The position numbers and the translations under genes are program-made. The notes beneath the pieces were generated by a model that was not told where the DNA came from, did no database searches, and saw nothing but the letters and a program-made list of their open reading frames with translations. Positions 54,329-64,000 of a stretch of DNA of 64,000 nucleotides are shown here, piece by piece. How positions within the stretch are numbered: the stretch's first letter is position 1; each line of letters starts with the position of its first letter. Source of the stretch: CAIWTU01 sp963815135 (GTDB lineage: Bacteria > Desulfobacterota > Desulfuromonadia > Geobacterales > Geobacteraceae). The DNA lies in the NCBI GenBank assembly GCA_963815135.1, contig CAWFFO010000002.1:180187-244186 (forward strand), given 5' to 3'.

Positions 54329-56182
54329 ATGTCGTATATATTCCGGATAGTTACCACTCTGTTGTTTTTTGCCGCCTGTGTCCATAATGCTTCTGCCGCG
54401 CCGGGGATGGCGGTATCTCCGTCAGTCTGCCTGGGTTGCCATGGAGATAAGATTTCCACATCCGCCTTTGAAGCCTCAGTTCACGGAAAAAACGGCTGCA
54501 CCAGCTGCCACGTGGAGCTGACCGATGTGGAAAGGCATGAAAAGGGAGATTTAATGCCCGGAAAAGTGCAGTGCGAACGCTGCCACCAACAGGTCGCCGC
54601 CGGATACTATGTGAGCGTGCATATGTCGAACGGCGTTTCCTGCACTGGTTGCCATTCCGGCATTCACTCCGTTACCCCGTGGAAGAAGGACAAGCGTAAA
54701 GTTGTCGGGATATGCAAACAGTGTCACGATAAAGAAGCATCAGACTTTATCAACTCTATCCACGGCAAGTCCCTCATGGCCGGCAATCAGGATTCTCCGG
54801 CATGCAGCGACTGTCACGGGCTGCACGACATCAAACCGCTGGGCGATCCGAACTCAGCCCGCCACAAGAGATTCAACAGCCTGGTTTGCATGAAGTGCCA
54901 CAGCAACGAAAAGCTTATGAAGCGGAACGGTGTCTTCACAGTCGCTGTCCAGACCTACGAAAACAGTTATCACGGCAAGAATTTCAGGCTCGGTTTCCCC
55001 GAAAGGGTAGCCGGTTGCGCCGACTGCCACACCTCTCATTCCGTGCTCCCCGCGAGCAATCCGGAGTCCACCGTCAACCCGAAAAACCTGGTCCGCACCT
55101 GCAGTAAATGCCACGCCAACGCAACAACCCTGTTCACTGAATTTTACCCTCACGCAGAACCGAAAGACCGCACTAAATTCCCGTTGCTGTTCTGGACCCT
55201 GGTTGCCATGACCGGGCTTCTGGCGGTCACCTTCGCGATCTTCTGGGTTCACACTCTGCTCTGGCTGTTCCGTGGCTTTATCGAAAACAGGCAGAAACAG
55301 GCCCTTCTCGAAGCGGGACATTGCGAGCCGTTCAGCGCGGAAGGTCATAAACAGTACCGCCGTTTCAACTGGAAGCACATACTGCTTCATCTGCTGGTCA
55401 TCACCAGTTTCCTCGGGCTTGCCCTGACCGGACTGCCGTTGAAATTCAGCACCCAGCAATGGGCGGTTGACCTCATGAGAATTTTCGGCGGCACCGCCAA
55501 TGCGGGCAGGATCCACCGTATATGCGCCATGGTGACCTTTGTCTATTTCTTTTCGGCAATAGTAATGAGTATCCACTTCCTGTTCTTCCGCAAAGACATA
55601 AAAGGAAACTGGCTGCAAAGACTGTTCGGCCCCGATTCGCTTTTCCCCAATCTGCGGGACCTCAGGGACGTCCTGGCAATGGTGCGCTGGTTCTTTTTCA
55701 AAGGTCAGAAACCAACTTTCGAACGCTGGACCTACTGGGAAAAATTCGACTTTTTCGCCGTCTTCTGGGGCATGTTCGCCATCGGCGGTTCCGGCCTCAT
55801 GCTCTGGTTCCCGGAATTCTTCGGCCGGTTTCTGCCCGGCTGGATGTTCAACATTGCCACTATCGTCCACTCCGACGAAGCTCTTCTGGCCACCGGTTTC
55901 ATCTTCACCGTACACTTTTTCAACACCCACGGACGACCTGAAAAATTCCCCATGGACTTCGTGATTTTCAACGGCCAGATTTCAAAACACGAAATGGAAG
56001 AGGAGCGCGGAGACCAGTGGCAGAGATATGAAGAAGAAGGGAAGACCGACCTTTTCAAGGTCACCAGACCGAGCGGCGTGACCTATGATTTCCTGATCAA
56101 GGGATTCGGCTTCTTTGCCCTGTTCACAGGAATCATACTTTTGATGCTGATGATTTACAGCTTCCTGTCGGGTGGAGGGTAA
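54329..56182 (+). CDS. cbcL: Nine-haem c-type / b-type cytochrome, CbcL-like inner-membrane quinol oxidase
   Basis: 617 residues. Signal peptide about 1-24. Periplasmic region holds nine CxxCH c-haem sites (CLGCH, CTSCH, CERCH, CTGCH, CKQCH, CSDCH, CMKCH, CADCH, CSKCH). The C-terminal half is a Ni-Fe-hydrogenase-type b-cytochrome with about five TM helices and histidines for haem b (ILLHLLVITSFLGLALTGLP, RIHRICAMVTFVYFF, EALLATGFIFTVHFFNTHG). This is the layout of Geobacter CbcL, a quinone-linked cytochrome needed for low-potential Fe(III) respiration (known for the family; here inferred). Glm genes lie next to cbcL in my memory of G. sulfurreducens. Confidence 0.88.
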   Translation: MSYIFRIVTTLLFFAACVHNASAAPGMAVSPSVCLGCHGDKISTSAFEASVHGKNGCTSCHVELTDVERHEKGDLMPGKVQCERCHQQVAAGYYVSVHMSNGVSCTGCHSGIHSVTPWKKDKRKVVGICKQCHDKEASDFINSIHGKSLMAGNQDSPACSDCHGLHDIKPLGDPNSARHKRFNSLVCMKCHSNEKLMKRNGVFTVAVQTYENSYHGKNFRLGFPERVAGCADCHTSHSVLPASNPESTVNPKNLVRTCSKCHANATTLFTEFYPHAEPKDRTKFPLLFWTLVAMTGLLAVTFAIFWVHTLLWLFRGFIENRQKQALLEAGHCEPFSAEGHKQYRRFNWKHILLHLLVITSFLGLALTGLPLKFSTQQWAVDLMRIFGGTANAGRIHRICAMVTFVYFFSAIVMSIHFLFFRKDIKGNWLQRLFGPDSLFPNLRDLRDVLAMVRWFFFKGQKPTFERWTYWEKFDFFAVFWGMFAIGGSGLMLWFPEFFGRFLPGWMFNIATIVHSDEALLATGFIFTVHFFNTHGRPEKFPMDFVIFNGQISKHEMEEERGDQWQRYEEEGKTDLFKVTRPSGVTYDFLIKGFGFFALFTGIILLMLMIYSFLSGGG

Positions 56183-56226
56183 TTAAAGCTGTTGGTAGTT
56201 GGTATCTGGTAGTTGACGGTTTAAGT

Positions 56227-57411
56227 TTAACTTCCGGCGGCAGCAGGCCTGTTGCTCCTGAGAAAAAGAACGGCAAGGGGCGGAAGGATGATCAGGAAGG
56301 CATAAAGGAGAACATGGAAGGTCTGCATGACTCCGGCGGTATCGGCGAGCCTGCCGATAAAGGGTCCCGTGCATGCGAAAAACAGCCGGAAGGAGAGCGA
56401 CTGCAGGGAAAGGATCCCCGCCCTGTTCGCGGAAGGACTCTCCTTTTGCGTGAAAGAAAGCATCATGGGGCCCCGCAGGCCCCGCATGGCAGTCAGCAGG
56501 TAATAGAACAGAAAGCCCCCTAACCCGCCGATCACGCCGAGTCCGAAATATCCCGCCCCTATCATTGCGATGAAAAGAATCACCATCCACCGGTTACCCA
56601 GCCGCAGATGGGTACGGTGGCTGGCCATGGCGAACAAGGCTACCGTCAGATTGGCGCCGGTCCAGACGGGGCCGAACCATGCGACCGGTACCCCGGATTG
56701 CTTCATGTAAGGCTGGATCAGCCACACCGGGTAAAAGGAGGCGATACCGAGCAGTGTGTTCAGAAGAATGGCATAGCGCAGTCTCCGGTTTTCGATGAAG
56801 ACATATTTAGTGGTCCGCAAGGCCTCGGTCAGATGGGAAACAGTGCTGACTACATCATCCCGTGGCGGCTCCACCATGAGCCGGGTTACAAACAGCGCCA
56901 GCAGCCAGACACCGACCTGGAGAAAGAATGGAATAAGCGGCGCCGCCGCATACAGAACGCCGGCGAAAACAGCTCCAAGCGCTTCGCCGGTCTGGGCAAA
57001 ACCGTTCATGCGCCCTTCGTAACGGGAATACAGGCTCTCCCTGCCTCCGGCCTTCAGGGTCTCATAAAGAAGGGCGCTGTCTGAACCGCTGATGAACGAA
57101 ATTGATATTCCCAGCAGAATTTCCGCAACCAGAACTTCGGTGAATGAACCGGCAAATGTATAGATTCCCCAGCCCACGGTACCGAAAACAGACGCGATGG
57201 TCAGGGCGACACGGTATCCGAGACGGTCGCTGACATAACCTGAAGGGTATTCGAGAAGTACGGTCGCAACGGAAAAGATGCTCTGGAGCAGAAGGATCTG
57301 GGTGAGGGACAGGCCTATCTGGTCCTTCCAGAACAGGGTAATGATGGCCATCGGGAACAGGGTTTTCTGAAGAAAGGAAAAAGCGTACAGTTTTCTGATG
57401 TTGTTGACCAA
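56227..57411 (-). CDS. Major facilitator superfamily transporter
   Basis: 394 residues, about 12 TM helices in two sets of six. Motif-A-like DRLGYR after TM2 (YPSGYVSDRLGYRVALTIASVFG) is typical of MFS antiporters. The long central loop is short (REPPRDDVVST... near 190). Substrate unknown. ATG 57411 lies nine bases after the kinase stop, so the two share a transcript; the kinase may respond to the same compound. Confidence 0.88.
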   Translation of the reverse strand: MVNNIRKLYAFSFLQKTLFPMAIITLFWKDQIGLSLTQILLLQSIFSVATVLLEYPSGYVSDRLGYRVALTIASVFGTVGWGIYTFAGSFTEVLVAEILLGISISFISGSDSALLYETLKAGGRESLYSRYEGRMNGFAQTGEALGAVFAGVLYAAAPLIPFFLQVGVWLLALFVTRLMVEPPRDDVVSTVSHLTEALRTTKYVFIENRRLRYAILLNTLLGIASFYPVWLIQPYMKQSGVPVAWFGPVWTGANLTVALFAMASHRTHLRLGNRWMVILFIAMIGAGYFGLGVIGGLGGFLFYYLLTAMRGLRGPMMLSFTQKESPSANRAGILSLQSLSFRLFFACTGPFIGRLADTAGVMQTFHVLLYAFLIILPPLAVLFLRSNRPAAAGS

Positions 57412-57420
57412 CGCCTGTCC

Positions 57421-59139
57421 TCACCTTCCGGCCCCGTCAAGAACATCCCTGACTTTCCCCAGCAGAAATACCGGAGAAACCGGTTTTTTAACCACGATTT
57501 CACCCGAAACCGGGATCCCCTTGGAAATAATGAATTCCTCGGCGTATCCGCTCAAAAAAATCGCCTTCATTCCCGGAGACAGCTTCCTGATCTCGTCGCA
57601 GATCTCCTTTCCGTTTTTCTTCGGCAGAACGACGTCGAGAACCAGCAGGTTGATTTCATCCCTGAATTTTTTGAACTTGACGAGTGCCTCTTCACCATCG
57701 ACCGCCATGATAACGGTATAGCCGCTGTCGGTAAACAGGTCCTTGATCAGATACCGGACGACATCATTATCTTCGACCAGCAGAATAGTTTCCGAGCCGC
57801 CCTGCGGCATGTGAGGTTCCGACACTTCCGTATTCACCACCCCGGTTTCGATCAGTGGCAGGCAAACCCTGAACGTTGTGCCCTCGTCTGTGGTACTTTC
57901 CACATCAACGCTGCCGTTATGCTGCTTTACTATCCCGTATGCAATGGCAAGTCCGAGACCGGTTCCCTTGCCCACATCTTTTGTGGTAAAAAACGGCTCG
58001 AATATCCTTTTTAAATTCTCTTCCCCGATGCCTTTTCCGGAGTCGGACACGCTGATGCACGCATATTCAACCTGCTTGCCGTGACAATCTTCCTCGACGA
58101 AACCGTTAATCGTCTTTGCATGGCCGGTCCTTATGGTCAATCGCCCTCCTTCGGGCATTGCATCCCTTGCGTTGGTGGCCAGGTTCATCAATACCTGCTC
58201 TATCTGGTTGGCGTCCGCCATGACCAGAAGAATCTCCGCCGGGAGTTCGGTCTTCAGCTCGATATCTTCACCGATAATTCTGGAAAGAAGTGTTTCCGTT
58301 CTCCTGACAATCTGATTGAGATCAACCGGCCTAAGCATCATCGTCTGCCTTCTGCTGAAGGCAAGGAGCCCTTTTACCAGCTCCGCGGCCTTCTCTGAAG
58401 ACTTGATCACCTGCTCCGCGTGACGTCGCAACGGATCATTTTCAGCCAGCTTGGTGTTCATGAAATAGCCGTAACCCATGATGGCCGTCAGGATATTGTT
58501 GAAATCATGAGCAATTCCTCCTGCCAGCATACCGACCGCTTCCATTTTCTGAGCCTGAACGAGTTGTTCTTCAAGAGCCTTTCGCCCTGAAATATCCCGC
58601 GTTATAAAAAAGAATGCGTCCTTACCGTTCCATCTCCCGCGACTTACTTTCGATTCTGCCGGAACAATTTCACCGTCTCCTGCCAGCAGAGGAATATCGG
58701 TGGTCCTGGTCCTGCCGGCGACAACCTCCATGAACAGTTCCTCCACCCGTTGGCTCGTTGCGCGGGGAAACAGATCGAACACGGTGGACTCCTTGAGTAC
58801 CTCCTGCCGGTATCCCAGGTGTTCGGAAAGTGCCTTGTTGAAATGGAGCAGTCGACCGCCCGGTTCGACAATGAATATGAAATCATCTGCTCCGTCAAAA
58901 AGAGTTTCGAGACTCTCGTTGAGGTCGCACATTTTCCCGACGAAACGCCAGGCAAAGAGAAAAAAAGAAAGTGCGCCGGCAACAGCCCCGGTGAGCATCA
59001 ACGCCGCTATCCTCCAGTACTCTCCGGCAGTACCGGGCGGAGTGAAAAAATGCCCCACCACCAGGATGCAGAGCATGCCCATTCCCGTAAAAAGAAAAAC
59101 AAGGCTTGAGCACAGGAGAAATCTTTTGCCGTTGACCAT
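57421..59139 (-). CDS. Membrane PAS hybrid sensor histidine kinase with REC
   Basis: 572 residues: two N-terminal TM helices (about 8-30 and 42-66) with a very short periplasmic loop, PAS (DDFIFIVEPGGRLLHFNKALSEHLGY), HisKA with GGIAHDFNNILTA, HATPase (NARDAMPEGG, DSGKGIGEE, GKGTGLGLAIA), C-terminal REC with LVLDVVLPKKNGKEI. The transmitter and REC closely resemble those of the 21.5-kb hybrid kinase, suggesting paralogues. No DNA-binding partner is linked. Confidence 0.92.
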   Translation of the reverse strand: MVNGKRFLLCSSLVFLFTGMGMLCILVVGHFFTPPGTAGEYWRIAALMLTGAVAGALSFFLFAWRFVGKMCDLNESLETLFDGADDFIFIVEPGGRLLHFNKALSEHLGYRQEVLKESTVFDLFPRATSQRVEELFMEVVAGRTRTTDIPLLAGDGEIVPAESKVSRGRWNGKDAFFFITRDISGRKALEEQLVQAQKMEAVGMLAGGIAHDFNNILTAIMGYGYFMNTKLAENDPLRRHAEQVIKSSEKAAELVKGLLAFSRRQTMMLRPVDLNQIVRRTETLLSRIIGEDIELKTELPAEILLVMADANQIEQVLMNLATNARDAMPEGGRLTIRTGHAKTINGFVEEDCHGKQVEYACISVSDSGKGIGEENLKRIFEPFFTTKDVGKGTGLGLAIAYGIVKQHNGSVDVESTTDEGTTFRVCLPLIETGVVNTEVSEPHMPQGGSETILLVEDNDVVRYLIKDLFTDSGYTVIMAVDGEEALVKFKKFRDEINLLVLDVVLPKKNGKEICDEIRKLSPGMKAIFLSGYAEEFIISKGIPVSGEIVVKKPVSPVFLLGKVRDVLDGAGR

Positions 59140-59675
59140 TTCCAGTTCCTAATTGAAGTTTTCAAAACCCGCGGTCGAATGTGAATGCAAAGGTAATAAA
59201 ATTTCGTGGAAAACAAAAGAAAAATGTGAAAGAAAGGTGGTAGTTGCAAGCTGGTAGTTCATAGGCAGCAGGTGGGGCTGGGGACGTGATGTCAGCGGCT
59301 GACGGCCGGCAGCGGCTGATGAACAAAAAACACCCTAGTGACTAGGAGGGTAAGTCAACTAGGGCATAATGAGGGTTTTTAAGCCCTCGCAAAATCTCTA
59401 TTCTGTATACATTATGTTATCATACTACCCATTTAATTCAAGGATAAATTTTATAACCGCTGAATATCATGTGTATTCTTTTGGGGTCATGCAAAACGGC
59501 CCGTGTTCGGCAGAAACAGATAAACCAGCGCCTGTCACGCTTTCCGCCGCAGGCTTCAAGGATTGCCCGAAGGCGGGCTTTATGATATAAAACTTTGACA
59601 ATCCGGCCGGTTTGCTCATATATTAATATATTTATTACCATGCTATTGACCTGAGAAATAATCGGGAATTTTCAT
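59140..59675. other. 536-bp divergent spacer with CTAG inverted repeat
   Basis: No supported gene. At 59333-59364 CCCTAGT-GACTAGG and ACTAGGG form overlapping inverted repeats with three CTAG tetramers (starting 59335, 59342, 59359), rare in proteobacterial DNA and suggestive of an operator. Short GGTAGTT repeats (59240-59260) also occur at 56193-56216. A GCCCG-aagg-CGGGC hairpin lies near 59564-59578. Confidence 0.45.
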
Positions 59676-61121
59676 ATGTATATAAAGTATTTTCTTTTTC
59701 TGCTGGCTTTCATTCTTCTGTCGACAATTTCCTTTTCACCTGTTTTTGCTGGTCCGCTTCCCGGCCTGGAAAAAATGACGCCCGGAGAGCAGTGGTTCAT
59801 CATAAATTTCGGTGACGAACCCGCCGGGTTTTCATATGTGAAAATTGCCGAAAACGACAGCGGGTACGAATTGTACGGCGAAAGCGCTGTAAAAATGAGC
59901 GGGTTCGCCTTTTCCCGGAATGCAACTGTAAGGGAAACCTATATGGTGAATCCCGATCTTACCCTTCGTTCTTTCACGGTAAGGCAGACCATAGACGGAA
60001 CACCCATGAATGTAAGGGGAGAAGTCACCCCTGCAGGCATTAAAACATTCATTGAATCCGGAGGGAAAACAAAGGAGAAGTCCCTGAAAAGCAGAAAGGC
60101 TATCTATCCTCCCATAGCCCTGAATATTCTTCCCCTTTTGCGCGGGGTCAAGCCTGGAGGAATCATGCGGGTATCCATGCTGGACTCGGAAGCGGTAAAA
60201 TTGAAAAATGTCGAGATTACGGTCATCGGCAACGAAACCTTCCGGGGCGTGAAGGCGTTACACATGCGCAACGATCTTTATCCTGTCGACAATGACATCT
60301 GGGTAGATGCCAAGGGGAACACCCTCGAGGAATCCGTTCGGGACGGCTGGATCGTCACCCGGGCGGAAGGAGAAAATGAAGTTCGGAGATTCATTTCCGA
60401 AGCGGCATTGTCCGGCAGGGATTTTATTGCTGATTTCAGCCTTCTCAAAATTGAAGCGCCGATTTCAGAGCCGGCCGCACTGAAAAAAATGGTGATTGAA
60501 ATCTCGGGCTACCCGGCCGGCGTGGAACCGCTGTCAGGCTCGACCCAGGCCACGGCTCGCCTGGAAAGCGATAAAGCCCTATTCACCATTGTTAAAACTC
60601 CGGTCCCGATCAACAGGGAGAACACAGACAAAGAGACCAGGGTGGAGGAGTATCTGAAGCCGGCAGAACTGATTCCCTCAGAATCTCCGGTAATAATAAG
60701 TACGGCGGCCGGGATAATCGGCAATGAGAAAGATCCGGCCGGTGTGTCCGGCAAACTCGCCACATGGGTCGATTCCAATATAAAAAGGACGGTTTCGAAC
60801 ACCAGGACCCCCCTGGAAACCCTGAGAGAAAAAGAGGGAAACCCGCAGGACATTGCCCTGCTTTACGTATCCCTGGCGCGTGCTGCAGGTTTACCCAGTA
60901 AAATAGTTTCGGGTCTCGTTTATATGCCTGACCGCGGCTTCGTATATCACAGCTGGGCTGAAAGCTATGTGGGGTACTGGATGCCCGTCGACCCCGCACT
61001 TGGTGAGGAGCATGGCGATGCGACCCACGTCAAGCTCGTGGAAGGCGGAACGGCCGATGCCATGGTTGAGTTGTCACGGTTTATCGGCCATATCGGAATA
61101 AAGGTGCTCGAAAAAGAATAA
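59676..61121 (+). CDS. Exported transglutaminase-fold protein, catalytic Cys missing
   Basis: 481 residues with a signal peptide (1-25, ends SPVFAG). N-terminal two-thirds is a beta-rich domain (AGFSYVKIAENDSGYELYG) with no family assigned; the C-terminal third is a transglutaminase-like fold: LETLREKEGNPQDIALLYVS, LARAAGLPSKIVSGLVYMPD, YHSWAESYVGYWMPVDPAL. His425 and Asp439 of the triad are kept, but the usual GDC turn is GNP, with Pro390 where the nucleophile should be. It may be an inactive binding module or use another nucleophile. Its gene precedes ileS by 59 bases. Confidence 0.85.
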   Translation: MYIKYFLFLLAFILLSTISFSPVFAGPLPGLEKMTPGEQWFIINFGDEPAGFSYVKIAENDSGYELYGESAVKMSGFAFSRNATVRETYMVNPDLTLRSFTVRQTIDGTPMNVRGEVTPAGIKTFIESGGKTKEKSLKSRKAIYPPIALNILPLLRGVKPGGIMRVSMLDSEAVKLKNVEITVIGNETFRGVKALHMRNDLYPVDNDIWVDAKGNTLEESVRDGWIVTRAEGENEVRRFISEAALSGRDFIADFSLLKIEAPISEPAALKKMVIEISGYPAGVEPLSGSTQATARLESDKALFTIVKTPVPINRENTDKETRVEEYLKPAELIPSESPVIISTAAGIIGNEKDPAGVSGKLATWVDSNIKRTVSNTRTPLETLREKEGNPQDIALLYVSLARAAGLPSKIVSGLVYMPDRGFVYHSWAESYVGYWMPVDPALGEEHGDATHVKLVEGGTADAMVELSRFIGHIGIKVLEKE

Positions 61122-61180
61122 TGATGAATTAGCTGAAACATTTGACCTTGAACATATAAAACCCTGGAAGGATATATTTT

Positions 61181-63965
61181 ATGGACTATAAAGATACTTT
61201 GAACCTGCCTGCCACCAAATTCCCGATGAAAGCGAATCTTGCCCAGAAGGAGCTGGAAATACTCGATTCCTGGGAAAAGACCGGACTTTACGAAAAGCTG
61301 CTGGACGCCGGCAAAGACAGGCCGAATTATATCCTCCACGACGGCCCCCCCTACGCAAACGGCCATATCCATATCGGCCACGCCCTGAACAAGATTCTCA
61401 AGGATATCATCCTGAAGAGCAAGCGGATGAGCGGCTTCAACGCTCCTTATGTGCCCGGCTGGGACTGCCACGGCCTCCCCATCGAGCTCCAGGTGGACAA
61501 GAAACTCGGCTCGAAAAAACACGAGATAGTCCAAGCTGGAGATGCGCAAGAAGTGCCGGGAATACGCCGCGAAATTCGTCGATGTGCAGAAGAAGGAATT
61601 CCAGAGTCTCGGCGTCCTCGGCGAATGGGACAATCCCTACCTGACCATGAATTACGATTACGAAGGGATTACCGCCGGCGAACTGGCAAGATTCGCCGGA
61701 AACGGCGGTCTCTACAAGGGGAAAAAGCCGGTCCACTGGTGCTCCTCCTGCGTCACAGCCCTGGCCGAGGCGGAGGTCGAATATGCCGACCACACGATCC
61801 CCTTCCATCTATGTCAAGTTCCCTCTGAAAGACGATATATCGACGGCTGTCCCCGCCCTGGCCGGGAAAAAGGTTTCGTCGTCATCTGGACCACGACACC
61901 CTGGACCCTGCCGGCGAACCTGGCCATTTCCCTTCACCCGGAATTCGATTATGCGGCCCTGGATACCGGAGAAGAAGTGCTGATCGTGGCGGAAGGTCTC
62001 CTGGAATCATTCCTGAAAGCCACCGGCGTGCAGGGAACGGTTATCGCGACATTCAAGGCGACGGCGCTGGAAAAGAAAAACTGCCGGCACCCCTTCTATC
62101 GACCGGGATTCCGTGATCCTCGCTCGGCGAGCACGTGACCCTGGAAGCGGGAACCGGCTGCGTTCACACGGCGCCCGGGACACGGCCAGGACGACTACGA
62201 GATGGGCATGAAGTACGGCCTGGATATTTACAACCCCGTCGACAGACCGGGCAGGTTCACTCCGAAACGTGGAATTTTTCGCCGGCCAGTTCGTCTTCGA
62301 CGCCAACAAGAGCGTCATCGAAAAGCTGCGAGAAGCGGGCGCCCTGCTGGCTCCGGGGAAATCAGCCACTCCTATCCCCACTGCTGGCGCTGCAAGAAAC
62401 CGATCATCTTCCGCGCCACCGAACAGTGGTTCATCTCCATGGAGAAGAACGATCTCTGCGCGACAAGGCGCTGGGGGAGATCGAGCAGCGTGAACTGGAT
62501 TCCGAGGTGGGGACGGACCGGATCTACGGCATGATCGAAAACCGCCCCGACTGGTGCATCTCCCGCCAGCGCCACTGGGGGGTGCCGATCACCGCCTTTT
62601 ACTGCAAGGCCTGCGGCGAGGCATGGCCGACGGACGCAGTCATGGACCATGTGGCGGAGCTCTTCAGAAAAGACGGCTCCGACATCTGGTACGAACGGGA
62701 GGCGAAGGATCTCCTGCCCGAAGGTGCAAACTGCCCGTCCTGCGGCAGCAGCCGGCTTCGAAAAGGAGATGGACATCCTCGACGTCTGGTTCGATTCCGG
62801 CGTCTCCCATGCCGCGGTCCTGGAGAACCGCCCGAGCTCGGCTCGCCTGCCGACATGTACCTGGAGGGGAGCGACCAGCACCGCGGCTGGTTCCATTCAT
62901 CTCTTCTCGAAAGCGTCGGCACGCGGGGGACAGGCCCCCTACCGGACTGTGCTCACCCACGGCTTCGTGGTGGACGGTCGGGCCGGAAGATGAGCAAATC
63001 GGTGGGCAACGTGGTCGCCCCGGAAGAGATCATCAAGAAATTCGGCGCCGAGATGCTGCGCCTCTGGGTGGCGGCCCAGGACTACCGGGACGACATCCGC
63101 ATCTCCCAGGAGATACTGAACCGGCTCGTCCGAGTCCTACCGGCGGATCCGCAATACCTGCCGCTATATCCTCGGCAACCTCAGCGATTTCGACCCGACG
63201 CGCGACTCCGTCCCCCACGGGAAGATGCCGGAGATCGACCACTGGGCTCTGCACCAGCTGGAAATATTGAAGGAAAAGGTATTGCAGGCCTACGAAAACT
63301 GCGAGTTCCACATCCTCTATCATGCGGTCAAATTCATTCTGCACCGTGGAAATGAGTGCATTTTACCTCGACATCCTCAAGGACCGGCTCTACACCAGCC
63401 GAAAAGATTCGCTCAAGAGACGGAGCGCCCAGACCGCCATGTACCTGATACTGGAAGGCATAGTCAAGCTCATGGCACCGGTGCTGTCCTTCACCGCGGA
63501 CGAAGTATGGCTGCACATGCCGAAACAGGAGGAAGAGAGCGTCCACCTTGCCCAGTTCCCTCCGCTGCACCCTGAGTTCAAGAATGGCGAACTGGTGGAG
63601 AAGATGGGACCTGATCATGAAAGTGAGGGGCGAAGTGTCCAAGGCTCTGGAAATCGCCCGGCACCAGTAAGATCATCGGACACTCACTGGATGCGGCCGT
63701 GACCATAAGCGCGCCGTCCGAACTTCTCACATTCCTGAGACATTACGGCAATGACTTGAAGAGTATTTTCATCGTTTCCAAAGTGGAGCTCAGGGACGGG
63801 ATTTTCGGCGAGTTTTTCCAGGCGGAAGGAATCGAGAATCTGAAGATCCAGGTAACCGCCGCGCCCGGAGATAAATGCGAGCGCTGCTGGTGCTACGACG
63901 AAAAGACCGGACGGGATACGGAACACCCGACCATCTGTCCCAAGTGCCTGGAAGCACTGGCTTAA
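61181..63965 (+). CDS. ileS: Isoleucyl-tRNA synthetase, read with many frameshifts
   Basis: Spans ~928 codons, the IleS length. Frame 1 covers residues 1-118: YILHDGPPYANGHIHIGHALNK (HIGH site). Then other frames supply MRKKCREYAAKFVDVQKKEF, WCSSCVTALAEAEVEYADH (editing-domain side), VIWTTTPWTLPANLAI, FRATEQWFISM, CISRQRHWGVPITAFYCKACG, the KMSKS loop GRKMSKSVGNVV, anticodon domain, and the C-terminal zinc ribbon CERCWC...CPKCLEALA. About ten one-base shifts lie between 61530 and 63700. The gene is essential, so these are probably sequence errors. Confidence 0.92.
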
Positions 63966-64000
63966 CAAGACGCAACTGTGAGTCAAGTAGGTTAAACATA

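Noticed and set aside
59369..59590. 73-residue plus-strand ORF before the transglutaminase gene
   Set aside because: No ribosome site and no protein-like pattern; overlaps a hairpin and probably non-coding.
61181..63965. ileS as a true pseudogene
   Set aside because: All catalytic, editing and zinc motifs persist across frames, which fits sequence error better than decay.

Overview
The window looks like a piece of chromosome from a Geobacter-like member of the Desulfuromonadales/Geobacterales. The evidence is the gene order obg-proB-proA-nadD-rsfS-rlmH-gpmI on one strand, a nine-haem c-type plus b-type inner-membrane cytochrome of the CbcL kind next to glmS-glmU, many PAS histidine kinases with 'HQWKQP' or 'HDFNN' H-boxes, and a TonB receptor paired with an ABC_sub_bind protein and a kinase. 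Genes are dense, mostly in housekeeping operons, with short accessory stretches between them.

Layout: 0-2.7 kb parB-parA and comF; 2.8-8.6 kb two tandem periplasmic-sensor PAS kinases and a PAS remnant; 8.7-16.5 kb gpmI, rlmH, rsfS, nadD, proA, proB, obg, tRNA-Phe and efp; 16.8-21.5 kb a P-type Ca2+ ATPase, an S4 protein, a SMUG-type uracil-DNA glycosylase and a short DacB; 21.5-26.5 kb a hybrid kinase, an ABC_sub_bind protein and a TonB receptor; 26.6-28.1 kb a probable radical-SAM peptide (RiPP) locus; 28.2-32.3 kb a small protein, a rubredoxin-MoaD/ThiS fusion, an MFS carrier, small unknowns and an HD protein; 32.7-36.9 kb a SYLF protein, a PLD lipoprotein and an SLC13-type transporter; 37-43.2 kb an outer-membrane protein, a SleB-type hydrolase and a pqiA-pqiA-pqiB-pqiC lipid-transport operon; 43.6-47.9 kb MarR, a small cysteine-bearing ORF, a ClC antiporter, a lipoprotein and a REC-PilZ regulator; 48-54.2 kb nifS, a GIY-YIG protein, glmS, glmU and an MXAN_5187-like protein; 54.3-64 kb the CbcL-like cytochrome, an MFS carrier, a hybrid kinase, a transglutaminase-fold protein and ileS.

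The best candidate for an unusual system is at 26.6-28.1 kb. A 30-residue ORF, too short for normal gene calling, has a consensus -35, a strong ribosome site and an aromatic/cysteine C-terminus (CWWCTGWFF). An intrinsic terminator separates it from a radical SAM/SPASM enzyme that carries every diagnostic cysteine. This is the layout of a RiPP precursor and its maturase. It resembles the bioinformatically named 'geopeptide' pairs of Geobacter (from memory, unverified), whose product and function I believe are undescribed.

Many apparently broken genes (gpmI, efp, dacB, the PLD gene, pqiA/B, the REC-PilZ gene, glmS, ileS and a kinase tail) carry single-base indels, some of them in homopolymers, while keeping full family similarity across frames. 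Several are normally essential, so I read most of these as sequence errors in low-quality patches rather than true pseudogenes.
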